DNA from: Rhizorhapis sp036570425
Lineage (GTDB): Bacteria > Pseudomonadota > Alphaproteobacteria > Sphingomonadales > Sphingomonadaceae
Assembly: GCA_036570425.1 (NCBI GenBank)
Contig: DATCYF010000011.1
Span: forward strand, 62,001-126,000
DNA length: 64,000 bases
Direction of reading: 5' to 3'
In this document: one piece after another, positions 16,533-25,106 of the stretch
Layout of the letters: every line of letters starts with the position of its first letter
Numbering within the stretch: the first letter of the stretch is position 1
Translations under genes and position numbers: made by a program
The notes under the pieces: model-generated
Seen by the model: the letters and a program-made list of their open reading frames with translations, nothing else
What the model was told of the DNA's origin: nothing
Database searches by the model: none

Positions 16533-18193
16533 GCTCCCTGCCTCAACGATGCCAGAAATTCATTACTGGTGGAACGTAGCGCTACAGATTTGGACCGCAG
16601 GCGGGTCACTACGGCACGGATATCTTCCGCCAGGACGTTCGCCTGTTGAGCGTCCTTGGCGACCTGATCAGCGGTATGGCTGACCTGTTGTGAACCAGCA
16701 GCGGCGCGCGCGGCTGCGTCGTTAATGACGTTAGTGGCGCTGGTCTGGTTGCCTGCCGATTCCGCGATGGCCGACGCTCGCGAGGACATTTGCCGGATAT
16801 TTTCAGCGATCAGTTCCATCGACACATCGGTTTGGGTCATCCGATTGCGGACGCCATCAAGTATTTCTCCGATCTTTCCTACCGCGCCATGCGTTTGCGC
16901 AGCGAGCGTCTTCACCTCATTGGCAACCACGGCGAAGCCCCGGCCGGCCTCCCCGGCCCGAGCTGCCTCAATAGCGGCGTTGAGCGCCAGTAAATTGGTC
17001 TGTGCAGCGAGTTGCTGGATCAGGAGCACGATTTCGCTGACGTTATCGGCCTGCTCGCTCAGTGCCTGAAGGCTAAGCTGCCCCGAATCGCTTGCCGCCA
17101 TGGCTGCAGCGCCCATGCGCGCCTGTTCGTCGACTTGAGCCGAGATGTGACTGGCCGATCCCGTCAAAGCCTCTGTCGATTCCGCAACCGCCTGGATCGA
17201 GCGGGTTGTCGTGCTGGCAAGGTCAAGCACATGCTGCGCCTTTGAAAGGGCGCTTGTGTTGATGGCCCCGATGTCGTCGGTTGCCGCGGAAAGGGTGTTC
17301 ATCGCTTCATCAAGCTGCTCGGCAAGGCTCACCACGGACGCTTCATAACGCGCCGCCAGTGCGAGCATGGCCTGTTCCTGAACATGGGCGGCTTTCCGTC
17401 GGTCCTCCTCGCGCAATTCCTGCTGCCTTCTTTCAGCTGCAGCGTGCCTGGCCAGTTCCTGCCGTTCCTCATGGACGCGGCGGCGTTCCAATTCGCGCAG
17501 CTCCGCATCGCTGCGCATTCGTCCCACAAATTGATTGAACATCTGAAAGAAAGCCCGGCTCAGCAACAGGACAAAAAGGATAACGGCGGCATTCAGCAAT
17601 GGCGAAAGGGGATGCGACTGAAGGGCGATATGGAACTGAACCGAGATACCCAGGGTAATGATATAGACCAGCGCAGCTTGCGGGATCATCGAAAAGGTAA
17701 GTCCGCCGACGCAGATGATGCCGACATGTATGCACAGCATCATCGTTTGCGTCGCCGTATCAGCGCCATAACCCGATGAGATCAGCAGGCCACTCCAGCC
17801 CAGGGAAATAAGAAGAGTGAAAAAAGTGATCGCATGGAATTGCGATCGAACGCCGTTGTAACGGCGATGACAGAATTCGACCACAGGAACAAAAAAATGA
17901 CCTGCTATGGCGGTGGTGATCTGCCAGACCGCAAAAAATAAGATCATGCCATTGGCAGGCCCATGACGATTATACCAGGCAATTGACAGCGTTATCATAA
18001 CAACGGCCAGTCGGGTGCGCATGACACCTTGGCCGACTTCCTTGACCTGTTGAGCGCCAATTTCCGCAGACAGAGGATCGTCGTTAACTTCCGTGGCGGC
18101 AAGATCGGCCCAGATGCGCCTCAATCCGTGCATGGTCGGCATCTGGCGCCAGATTTTGTCCATATATGACTGCTTCCCGATGGGTTGTTTCAC
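16523..18193 (-). CDS. Methyl-accepting chemotaxis-type membrane receptor
   Basis: 556-residue chemoreceptor. The N-terminal part (about 60-225) holds roughly six hydrophobic segments with short loops and no large periplasmic sensor domain. A charged helical linker (about 230-285, many E, R and Q) leads to the signalling domain with the highly conserved hairpin tip IQQLAAQTNLLALNAAIEAA and RGFAVVANEVKTLA. It should talk to CheA/CheW, but no che genes are in the window. It is placed after corC on the opposite strand, alone. Sensing within the membrane or of cytoplasmic signals is inference. Confidence 0.9.
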   Translation of the reverse strand: MKQPIGKQSYMDKIWRQMPTMHGLRRIWADLAATEVNDDPLSAEIGAQQVKEVGQGVMRTRLAVVMITLSIAWYNRHGPANGMILFFAVWQITTAIAGHFFVPVVEFCHRRYNGVRSQFHAITFFTLLISLGWSGLLISSGYGADTATQTMMLCIHVGIICVGGLTFSMIPQAALVYIITLGISVQFHIALQSHPLSPLLNAAVILFVLLLSRAFFQMFNQFVGRMRSDAELRELERRRVHEERQELARHAAAERRQQELREEDRRKAAHVQEQAMLALAARYEASVVSLAEQLDEAMNTLSAATDDIGAINTSALSKAQHVLDLASTTTRSIQAVAESTEALTGSASHISAQVDEQARMGAAAMAASDSGQLSLQALSEQADNVSEIVLLIQQLAAQTNLLALNAAIEAARAGEAGRGFAVVANEVKTLAAQTHGAVGKIGEILDGVRNRMTQTDVSMELIAENIRQMSSRASAIAESAGNQTSATNVINDAAARAAAGSQQVSHTADQVAKDAQQANVLAEDIRAVVTRLRSKSVALRSTSNEFLASLRQGAAT

Positions 18194-18327
18194 CTCAGAA
18201 ATTAGCAGCCATATGGTTGAAAAAACCTTACGATGTTCGGTAATCTGCGGCCTTTCGACACTTCAAACGGCCCGAACGCAGCTAGCGATAAGAGACCAGC
18301 ACACCGCTCCGGCCCCGCCAGACGTAG

Positions 18328-18921
18328 TTAGAATTTGCCGGCTATGAGCAGCCGCCCCGGTCCCAATTGAGTCAGGACCTGGTCGAGATCCGATTCGGCA
18401 AAGGCAAAACAGCCTTCGCTCCGGCCAAGCTTGCCATGTTCCCGAATCATCTCCGGCCCGACATACCAGGCGCCGTGGACCACAATCGCCCGCGCCTCCG
18501 CATGGCAGTTCGTGGGGTCCATTCCCTGCAGCCGCATGGAACGACCGTGCTTGCCGGTGTAATAATCGCCGGTCAGGTAAGCCCCGTTCGATGTGGCATT
18601 CGAGCCGAAATCGTTTGAAAAGCGCTGCACCCATCCGAGATGCCCAGGGTCCGACCCCCTGCCATGTGCAACGAGCAGGCTCGACTTCTTTCCTCCTGCC
18701 ATATCAAGAACATGGAACCGCAATTTGCGTGAAGGGTTACTGAAGTCAGCGACTCCAACATAGTCGTGATGAATCACGCGCCGGCCCATCCGTTCCAATC
18801 CGGCGCGAGCGGTAGCGAACAGCTCCTTTCCACCGCCCGCGGCAAGGGCGGGAGGCGCAAAGATGCTCGTGGCGGTCAGCGCAACTGCTGATCCGAGTAA
18901 TTGTCTGCGACTGATATCCAT
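18328..18921 (-). CDS. Murein L,D-transpeptidase catalytic domain protein (YkuD_2-like)
   Basis: 197-residue exported protein. The N-terminus MDISRRQLLGSAVALTATS is a Tat-type signal (SRRQLLG) followed by ALA cleavage at about residue 28. The mature part matches the family of L,D-transpeptidase-like proteins with H149 in VVHGAWYV and C171 in GRSEGCFAF, the catalytic pair. It could crosslink or edit peptidoglycan, or attach proteins. It is a single gene facing away from btuB. Confidence 0.85.
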   Translation of the reverse strand: MDISRRQLLGSAVALTATSIFAPPALAAGGGKELFATARAGLERMGRRVIHHDYVGVADFSNPSRKLRFHVLDMAGGKKSSLLVAHGRGSDPGHLGWVQRFSNDFGSNATSNGAYLTGDYYTGKHGRSMRLQGMDPTNCHAEARAIVVHGAWYVGPEMIREHGKLGRSEGCFAFAESDLDQVLTQLGPGRLLIAGKF

Positions 18922-19059
18922 GATGTATTTTTAGGGCACTTCCTCAATTTTTTCAATGCGGACTGCATTCTGATCGGCGCAAGCGCTGTAATCATCCGCT
19001 CCAGAGCCAAGCTTCCCGCTTGCCCTTCGCTGTCCGTTTTCCTATGAGGCGCGTCGCGA

Positions 19060-19226
19060 CAGGTTCCCGGAATGGGATGAAAAGGGAACCCGGAAGTGGA
19101 CTGATAATCCATAAACCGGGGCTGCCCCCGCAACTGTAACCGGCGAGTGTTCCCTTCTATGCCACTGGATTCCATCCGGGAAGGCGGGGCGAGCATGTTG
19201 ATCCGGGAGCCAGGAGACCTGCCTGA
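19060..19226 (+). promoter_or_regulatory. Cobalamin (AdoCbl) riboswitch
   Basis: All core elements appear in order: ggttcccgg/gggaacccgg arms, the nearly invariant ggggctgcccccgcaactgtaa segment (in two parts, 19118-19140), gccactgg, the gggaaggc arm, and the B12-box-side gagccaggagacctgcc at 19207-19223. It is followed 147 bases later by btuB with its own ribosome site. It should reduce btuB and probably cobQ expression when adenosylcobalamin is plentiful. Confidence 0.95.
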
Positions 19227-19372
19227 CGCGGTCGTTCTTTCGTGCGGACGGGGTGTGCCGAACGATCGAGGATTTTCCTCGTGCAGCGACGGAGTCGGGG
19301 TATGCGCGGGAAATCATTCCAAAATTAAAGCCGCGCATGGCCCTTTTTGAGTTGTTCAATAAGGGGAATTTA

Positions 19373-21274
19373 ATGCGTATTTCCAAATCGCTGGTGCTCG
19401 CAGCATCCGTTCTGGCTCCCGCTCTGGCGCAGGCGGCCGAGGGGGACCAGATCGTCGTTACCGCGACGCGCGCTGAAAAGCCGCTCTCTCAGATCGGCCA
19501 GTCCATCACCATCATCTCGCAGGACGAAATCACCGCCCGGCAGAGCGTCACAGTCGTTGATCTGCTCCGTACCGTGCCGGGCGTAACGTTCACCCGCAAC
19601 GGCGGCGTTGGCGCAGCCACGTCGGTCTACATCAGGGGCGCGGAAAGCGAGCAAACCGTTGCCCTCATCGATGGGGTAAAGCTGAACGATCCGTCCACTC
19701 CCGGCAGCGGCTTCAACTTCGGCGATCTGCTCACCGGCAATATCGAGCGAATCGAAATCGTGAGAGGGTCGCAATCCGTACTTTGGGGCAGTCAGGCCAT
19801 TGGCGGCGTCATCAACATGATCACGCGGGAGCCCACCGAAAAACTCTCGTTCAATGCTCGCGCCGAATATGGGTGGCGCGACACGGCACAGACCGTCGGG
19901 AATATTTCGGGTGTATTTGGCCCTGTGGCGGCAAGCCTTGGCGCGGGTTATTTCCGTTCCGATGGCATTTCCAACTTCGATGAACGTCTGGGCGGCGACG
20001 AACGCGATTCCTACCGCAATTTCGGCGCAAATGGAAAAGCAAGGATTACGCTTTCCGATTCCATTTCGGTTGATCTTCGCGGATGGTATTCGGATGGGAA
20101 GAACGGCATCGACGGCTACCCTCCCCCGTCGTTCAACTTTGCGGACACGCGGGAATATTCCAAGGTAAAAGAGTTTGTTGGCTATTCCGGCCTCAACGTC
20201 GCCTTGCTTGACGGACGGCTGCGCAATCGCTTTGCCTTTACCTACACCAATATCGATCGGGATAGTTACGATCCTGACGCCACGCCAGTCCGCACGTTTG
20301 ATTCCAGAGGTAAAAACGAACGGTTCGAATATCAGGGGATATTGAATATCACCCAAGGTATCGAAGCGACATTCGGTGCGGAGCGGGAAAAATCGCGCTT
20401 GCGAACGGCGGCCCCCTCATCCTTCGATCCCGATCCCATTCCGGCGCACGCGCGCGCAACGCTTGAAAGCCTTTATGGCCAGATCAGCGTCACACCGATC
20501 ACGGGCTTCACGGCGACTGCGGGTACTCGCTACGATCATCACAACAGGTTCGGCAGCGAGACCACGTTCGCGGCCAATGCCGTATATAGCCCCAACGGCG
20601 GAGCCACGACCCTGCGCGCCAGCTATGGCGAGGGCTTCAAGGCGCCATCCTTGTATCAATTATATGGCGATTACGGCAACGACGACCTTCAACCCGAAAC
20701 ATCAAAGGGCTGGGACGCAGGGATTACGCAACAGTTTTTGGACGGTGCAGCAGAACTGAGCGCGACATGGTTCCACCGCGATACGAAGAATCTGATCGAT
20801 TTCATTTCCTGTCCCGCATTGACCGGCATTTGCGAAGACCGCCCTTTTGGCACCTATGACAATGTCAGGCGTTCTCGCGCAAAGGGCGTTGAGCTTGGCA
20901 TGATGCTGAAGCCGGTGGAGGCGCTGAACCTTTCGGCCAACTATACCTGGATGGACGCGGAAAGCCGCGAAACCGGTCTTGATCTGGCTCGGCGGCCAAA
21001 ACATAGCATAAACGCTTCGGCGGCTTATCGTTGGCCCTTCGGGTTGGAAACCGGCGCTACTATTGTGCATGTGGGGTCAAGCTTCGACGATGCGTCCAAC
21101 ACGCGCAAGCTGGGCGGCTATGTTCTTGTCGATGTGCGCGCAAGCATTCCGGTCATACAGGGCGTGGAGCTTTACGGACGCATCGAAAACCTGTTCGATG
21201 AACGCTATGAGACTGCATTTCGCTACGGAACGCCCGGCCGGGCAGTTTATGGCGGCATTCGGCTAAATTACTGA
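19373..21274 (+). CDS. btuB: TonB-dependent vitamin B12 receptor
   Basis: 633-residue outer-membrane receptor. It has a signal peptide (about 1-21, ending AQA), a TonB box (DQIVVTATR at about 24-32), a plug domain (about 40-150, with the GGVINMI block) and a beta-barrel ending in an aromatic residue (GGIRLNY). The cobalamin riboswitch upstream and cobQ downstream identify the ligand as a corrinoid. Start 19373 has an AAGGGGA site; the ORF extends upstream to 19253 into the leader, which is not coding. Confidence 0.92.
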   Translation: MRISKSLVLAASVLAPALAQAAEGDQIVVTATRAEKPLSQIGQSITIISQDEITARQSVTVVDLLRTVPGVTFTRNGGVGAATSVYIRGAESEQTVALIDGVKLNDPSTPGSGFNFGDLLTGNIERIEIVRGSQSVLWGSQAIGGVINMITREPTEKLSFNARAEYGWRDTAQTVGNISGVFGPVAASLGAGYFRSDGISNFDERLGGDERDSYRNFGANGKARITLSDSISVDLRGWYSDGKNGIDGYPPPSFNFADTREYSKVKEFVGYSGLNVALLDGRLRNRFAFTYTNIDRDSYDPDATPVRTFDSRGKNERFEYQGILNITQGIEATFGAEREKSRLRTAAPSSFDPDPIPAHARATLESLYGQISVTPITGFTATAGTRYDHHNRFGSETTFAANAVYSPNGGATTLRASYGEGFKAPSLYQLYGDYGNDDLQPETSKGWDAGITQQFLDGAAELSATWFHRDTKNLIDFISCPALTGICEDRPFGTYDNVRRSRAKGVELGMMLKPVEALNLSANYTWMDAESRETGLDLARRPKHSINASAAYRWPFGLETGATIVHVGSSFDDASNTRKLGGYVLVDVRASIPVIQGVELYGRIENLFDERYETAFRYGTPGRAVYGGIRLNY

Positions 21275-21314
21275 GCAACGCATGTCATCAGTGTCGATGG
21301 CGGGGAGAACTGAT

Positions 21315-22772
21315 ATGGGCGCTGTAATGCTACAGGGCACGGGTTCCGATGTCGGCAAGTCCGTCCTTGTGGCCGGGCTTTGCCGGGTCTTTACTAATCG
21401 CGGCCTTCGCGTCCTTCCCTTCAAGCCACAGAACATGTCCAACAACGCGGCGGTGACGCCGGACGGCGGGGAGATCGGCAGGGCTCAGGCCCTGCAGGCC
21501 CTCGCCTGCCGTGCGGAACTTCATACGGACATGAACCCGGTCCTGCTGAAGCCCCAGTCTGACAAGGCCGCGCAGGTCATCGTCCATGGAAAGATGCAAG
21601 GCACCTTGGGCGCAGAATATTACCGAAGCCGCAAGGGCGAACTGCTGGATGCCGTCCTTGCCTCCTATCGCCGCCTGCGCGCAGCCGCTGATGTCGTCAT
21701 AGTCGAGGGCGCTGGCAGCCCAGCCGAAATCAACCTGCGTAAAGGGGACATCGCAAACATGGGCTTTGCCCGCGCGGCCGACGTGCCGGTGATATTGGTG
21801 GGCGACATCGACTGCGGCGGCGTGATCGCCTCTATCGCGGGCACCAAGACGGTAATCGACCCTCGCGACGCGGCCATGATAAAGGCCTTTCTTATCAATA
21901 AATTCCGGGGCGATATTCAGCTTTTTGATGAGGGCTATGCCGCCATTGAGACGCTTACCGGATGGAAGGGTCTTGGCATTGTTCCCTGGCTGGCTTCGGT
22001 GAGGAAGTTGCCCGCCGAGGATGGCGTGACATTGGAAAAACCGAACACAAGCATGGAAGGCACCGTTGAAATAGCCGTACCCATGCTGTCCCGCATTGCC
22101 AATTTCGACGATTTCGACCCGCTGGCGCAGGAGCCATCCGTGCGGCTCACCATGATTCCCCCAGGAAAGCCGATCCCGGCCAGCGCTGCGCTCATAATCC
22201 TGCCCGGCACTAAAGCGACCATTGCCGATCTGGAGTTCCTGCGCGCGCAAGGTTGGGACATCGACATCGCCGCCCATGTGCGGCGGGGCGGGCATGTCCT
22301 CGGCATCTGCGGCGGATATCAGATGCTGGGCCGAACCATCGCTGATCCGGACGGCATTGAAGGAGCGGCTGCCACAGTCTCGGGGCTGGGCTACCTTCCT
22401 GTCGAAACTGTGCTGGGAACCGAAAAGACGCTCAAGCAGGTAAGCGGCACCAGCATCGCCGATGGAAACGCCTTTTGGGGCTATGAAATGCACGTCGGCA
22501 TTACGGCAGGCGCTTCCATCCCTTTGCTGCGTATGAGCGACGGGCGCGACGATGGCGCAATTAGCGCCGACGGCCGCATAGCCGGATGCTATATCCACGG
22601 ATTTTTCCACTCTACTGCCCAACGGGCGGCTTGGCTGGCACGTCTGGGAGCAGCATCGAACGGCATGGATCACGACCAGACTATCGATGCCGCGCTTGAT
22701 GAACTGGCGCAGGAACTGGAGACAGCCATCGATTGCGACGCGCTGCTCGCTCTTGCGAACAATGCCGCATGA
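21315..22772 (+). CDS. cobQ: Cobyric acid synthase
   Basis: Amidates four carboxyl groups of adenosylcobyrinate a,c-diamide using glutamine. The 485-residue protein has the N-terminal ATPase motif MLQGTGSDVGKS (about 5-16) and FKPQNMSNNA, and a C-terminal triad glutamine amidotransferase domain with the nucleophile in GICGGYQMLG and histidine in CYIHGFFHS. The start at 21315 has a GGGGAG site 7 bases away; 21282 is an alternative. It lies 40 bases after btuB, so the riboswitch probably controls both. Confidence 0.93.
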   Translation: MGAVMLQGTGSDVGKSVLVAGLCRVFTNRGLRVLPFKPQNMSNNAAVTPDGGEIGRAQALQALACRAELHTDMNPVLLKPQSDKAAQVIVHGKMQGTLGAEYYRSRKGELLDAVLASYRRLRAAADVVIVEGAGSPAEINLRKGDIANMGFARAADVPVILVGDIDCGGVIASIAGTKTVIDPRDAAMIKAFLINKFRGDIQLFDEGYAAIETLTGWKGLGIVPWLASVRKLPAEDGVTLEKPNTSMEGTVEIAVPMLSRIANFDDFDPLAQEPSVRLTMIPPGKPIPASAALIILPGTKATIADLEFLRAQGWDIDIAAHVRRGGHVLGICGGYQMLGRTIADPDGIEGAAATVSGLGYLPVETVLGTEKTLKQVSGTSIADGNAFWGYEMHVGITAGASIPLLRMSDGRDDGAISADGRIAGCYIHGFFHSTAQRAAWLARLGAASNGMDHDQTIDAALDELAQELETAIDCDALLALANNAA

Positions 22773-22787
22773 GCGGGCGTGAAGAGA

Positions 22788-23204
22788 TCAGAGCTTCAAT
22801 AACAATTCGGTCAGCAATGGCTTCAACCGCCTGATTTCCTCTCGATGCGTTGCCGAAAGAGAAAAGAGCAGAGCGTGCGCGCGGGGAGTCAGCTCAAGCA
22901 CCGACAGCCGCCGATCCTGTGCCGAGCTATGACGACTGACGAGTCCTGATGCCTCCAGCCTGTCGATCAGGCCGGTTGCACTGTGCGGTTTCATGATCAG
23001 CCGTTCGGCCACGAAACCCACCGTTGCGGGTTCATGCGCCGCGCGGATCGCCAGCAATGCCTGGTGCTGGCGCGGCGTCAGTCCCGCCTCGGTGGCCTTG
23101 CTTTCGCTGAATGTCGTGAACTGACGCAACGCATAGCGAAAGCTGGCCAGCGCCTGATAATCGGCGTCAGTAAGGGCTTGGTTGTCGTCCATGGAATTTC
23201 TCAT
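22788..23204 (-). CDS. MarR-family transcriptional regulator
   Basis: 138-residue winged-helix regulator: GLTPRQHQALLAI, then the recognition region VAERLIMKPHSATGLIDRLE, and a wing with SAQDRRLSVLELTPRA. The start is either 23204 (MRNSMDDN) or 23192 (MDDN). The frame stays open much further upstream to 24170, but that part is antisense to clcA and has no regulator similarity. It is divergent from the ClC gene with a 72-base gap, so control of that gene and of itself is the simplest inference. Confidence 0.85.
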   Translation of the reverse strand: MRNSMDDNQALTDADYQALASFRYALRQFTTFSESKATEAGLTPRQHQALLAIRAAHEPATVGFVAERLIMKPHSATGLIDRLEASGLVSRHSSAQDRRLSVLELTPRAHALLFSLSATHREEIRRLKPLLTELLLKL

Positions 23205-23276
23205 ACAGCAAGACAGCGATTGAAAAATGTCGCAGTGCGATATAAGCGCCATGCCATTCCTAACAAAGGCTAATGA

Positions 23277-25058
23277 ATGTCCCTGTCGCAATCGCGTCCT
23301 ACCGAAGCTCATCAACTTGCCGATCATAGCGCCGACCGGCGAATGCTGATGCTCGCCGCTATGGCGCTTGTGGTTGGCACAGGTGGAGCTTTCGGCGCCT
23401 GGCTGCTGCTCAAGCTCATCGCGGTGGCCACGAACCTTTTCTGGTTCGGTCGCTTCTCCACTGATTCCGTCGATATCGCGGACGCAGCTCTTGGTCCTGT
23501 CATGGTGGCCATTCCGATCATCGGCAGCATAATCGTTGGGTTGATGGCGCGCTATGGTTCCGACAAGATTCGGGGACACGGCATCCCCGAAGCGATTGAG
23601 ACGATCCTGTACGGTGAAAGCCGCCTGTCGCTGAAGGTCGCGCTGCTGAAGCCCTTGTCCTCTGCCATTTCCATCGGCAGCGGCGGTCCTTTCGGTGCGG
23701 AAGGGCCGATCATTATGACCGGCGGAGCCATCGGGTCGCTGTTCGCCCAATGTTTCCGCCTGAGTGCGGCAGAGCGCAAGACGTTGCTCGTCGCGGGCGC
23801 CTCGGCTGGCATGACCGCCATTTTCGGTACACCGCTGGCGGCCATTCTGCTCGCTATTGAGGTATTGCTGTTCGAATGGAAACCGCGCAGCTTCGTGCCC
23901 GTCGTGGTTGGCGTGCTGGTATCGCTCGCATGGCGGCCGCTGCTGATCGGAGAGGGGCCGCTCTTTCCCTTTCACGGCCCCCCGCCACAGGGTTGCTGGC
24001 CGCTGCTTGCCGCCGTTGGCGTCGGCGTTCTCGCGGGTCTTCAGTCCGCGCTCCTGTCCACGCTGCTTTACCGGATAGAGGATGGTTTTCATCGCCTTCC
24101 TGTTCACTGGATGTGGTGGCCCGCCATCGGCGCGGTTGTGGTCGGTATCGGCGGTGTCATCGACGCGCATGTGCTGGGCGCCGGGTATCAGAATATTCAG
24201 GCGCTGCTTGACGGGTCGCTGGCCATGCGCGCCGTGCTGGCGCTGCTGGTGGTGAAGGCCATTGTCTGGCTGGTCGCCCTTGGGTCGGGCACGTCAGGCG
24301 GTATTCTTGCTCCGGTGCTGATCCTTGGCGGAGCCCTTGGCTATATCGCTGGGTTGTTCCTTCCGGGTGGAGCAGGATTCTGGGCCTTGATGGGTATGGC
24401 TGGCATCATGAGCGGGGCGATGCGCGCGCCGATCACTGGCGCGCTGTTCGCGGCCGAGCTGACGGGGCATTTCACCGCCTTGCCCCACACCATGGCCGCC
24501 GCAGCAGCGGCTTACGGTGTCAGCGTATTACTCATGCGCCGCTCGATCCTGACCGAAAAAATCGCCAGGCGCGGGCGGCACATCCTGCAGGAATTTGCCG
24601 TCGATCCGCTTGAATTGCTTCAGGCAGGCCAGATCATGACACCCGATCCGGAAACGCTTCCCGGCTCAATGCCCGTTGCAGAGGCCGCGCAATTCTTTGC
24701 TGAAGCGTCCGTTCACCGGAGCTATCCCGTGATTGATGAGCAGGGACGCCTGATCGGCCTCGTCTCCCGCACTGATGCATTGCGGTGGCGGATCGAAGGC
24801 GCACTTCCTGACGCCTCCCTTGCCGAACATATTTCGGATGCATCCTTGCCTACCGCTTATCCCGAAACGCCATGCGCCCTGATTGCCGACATGATGGTGG
24901 AAAGCGGTATTGGCCGCGTGCCCATCGTGGAGCCAAAGACACGGCGGCTTGTGGGGCTCCTTGCCCGTCAGGACCTTCTGAAAGCGCGCAATACACAGCG
25001 GAGATCCGAAACCGGGCGGACGCGCTATTTCCGCCAGCCCCCTCCTACGTCATCGTAG
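23277..25058 (+). CDS. ClC-family chloride channel/antiporter with CBS domains
   Basis: 593-residue membrane protein. ClC signatures are GHGIPEAIE (the usual GSGIP with S to H), GSGGPFGAEGP (retaining the gating glutamate) and GTSGGILAP, with about ten hydrophobic segments up to residue 420. Two CBS domains follow (about 455-575; QIMTPDPETLPG and HRSYPVIDEQGRLIGLVSR). It moves chloride, probably in exchange for protons. The histidine in the first ion-binding motif may alter anion preference; this is inference. MarR regulator gene is divergent. Confidence 0.92.
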   Translation: MSLSQSRPTEAHQLADHSADRRMLMLAAMALVVGTGGAFGAWLLLKLIAVATNLFWFGRFSTDSVDIADAALGPVMVAIPIIGSIIVGLMARYGSDKIRGHGIPEAIETILYGESRLSLKVALLKPLSSAISIGSGGPFGAEGPIIMTGGAIGSLFAQCFRLSAAERKTLLVAGASAGMTAIFGTPLAAILLAIEVLLFEWKPRSFVPVVVGVLVSLAWRPLLIGEGPLFPFHGPPPQGCWPLLAAVGVGVLAGLQSALLSTLLYRIEDGFHRLPVHWMWWPAIGAVVVGIGGVIDAHVLGAGYQNIQALLDGSLAMRAVLALLVVKAIVWLVALGSGTSGGILAPVLILGGALGYIAGLFLPGGAGFWALMGMAGIMSGAMRAPITGALFAAELTGHFTALPHTMAAAAAAYGVSVLLMRRSILTEKIARRGRHILQEFAVDPLELLQAGQIMTPDPETLPGSMPVAEAAQFFAEASVHRSYPVIDEQGRLIGLVSRTDALRWRIEGALPDASLAEHISDASLPTAYPETPCALIADMMVESGIGRVPIVEPKTRRLVGLLARQDLLKARNTQRRSETGRTRYFRQPPPTSS

Positions 25059-25106
25059 GAGGGCCGCTCCGCCGCAAGCCTGTTGCTCCGGCGAAGCCAC
25101 GGCCTC

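Noticed and set aside
21330..22673. 447-codon minus-strand frame opposite cobQ
   Set aside because: Antisense shadow; cobQ motifs are intact on the plus strand.
23205..24170. N-terminal extension of the MarR frame
   Set aside because: Antisense to clcA, low-complexity polar sequence, no family similarity; MarR begins at 23204 or 23192.
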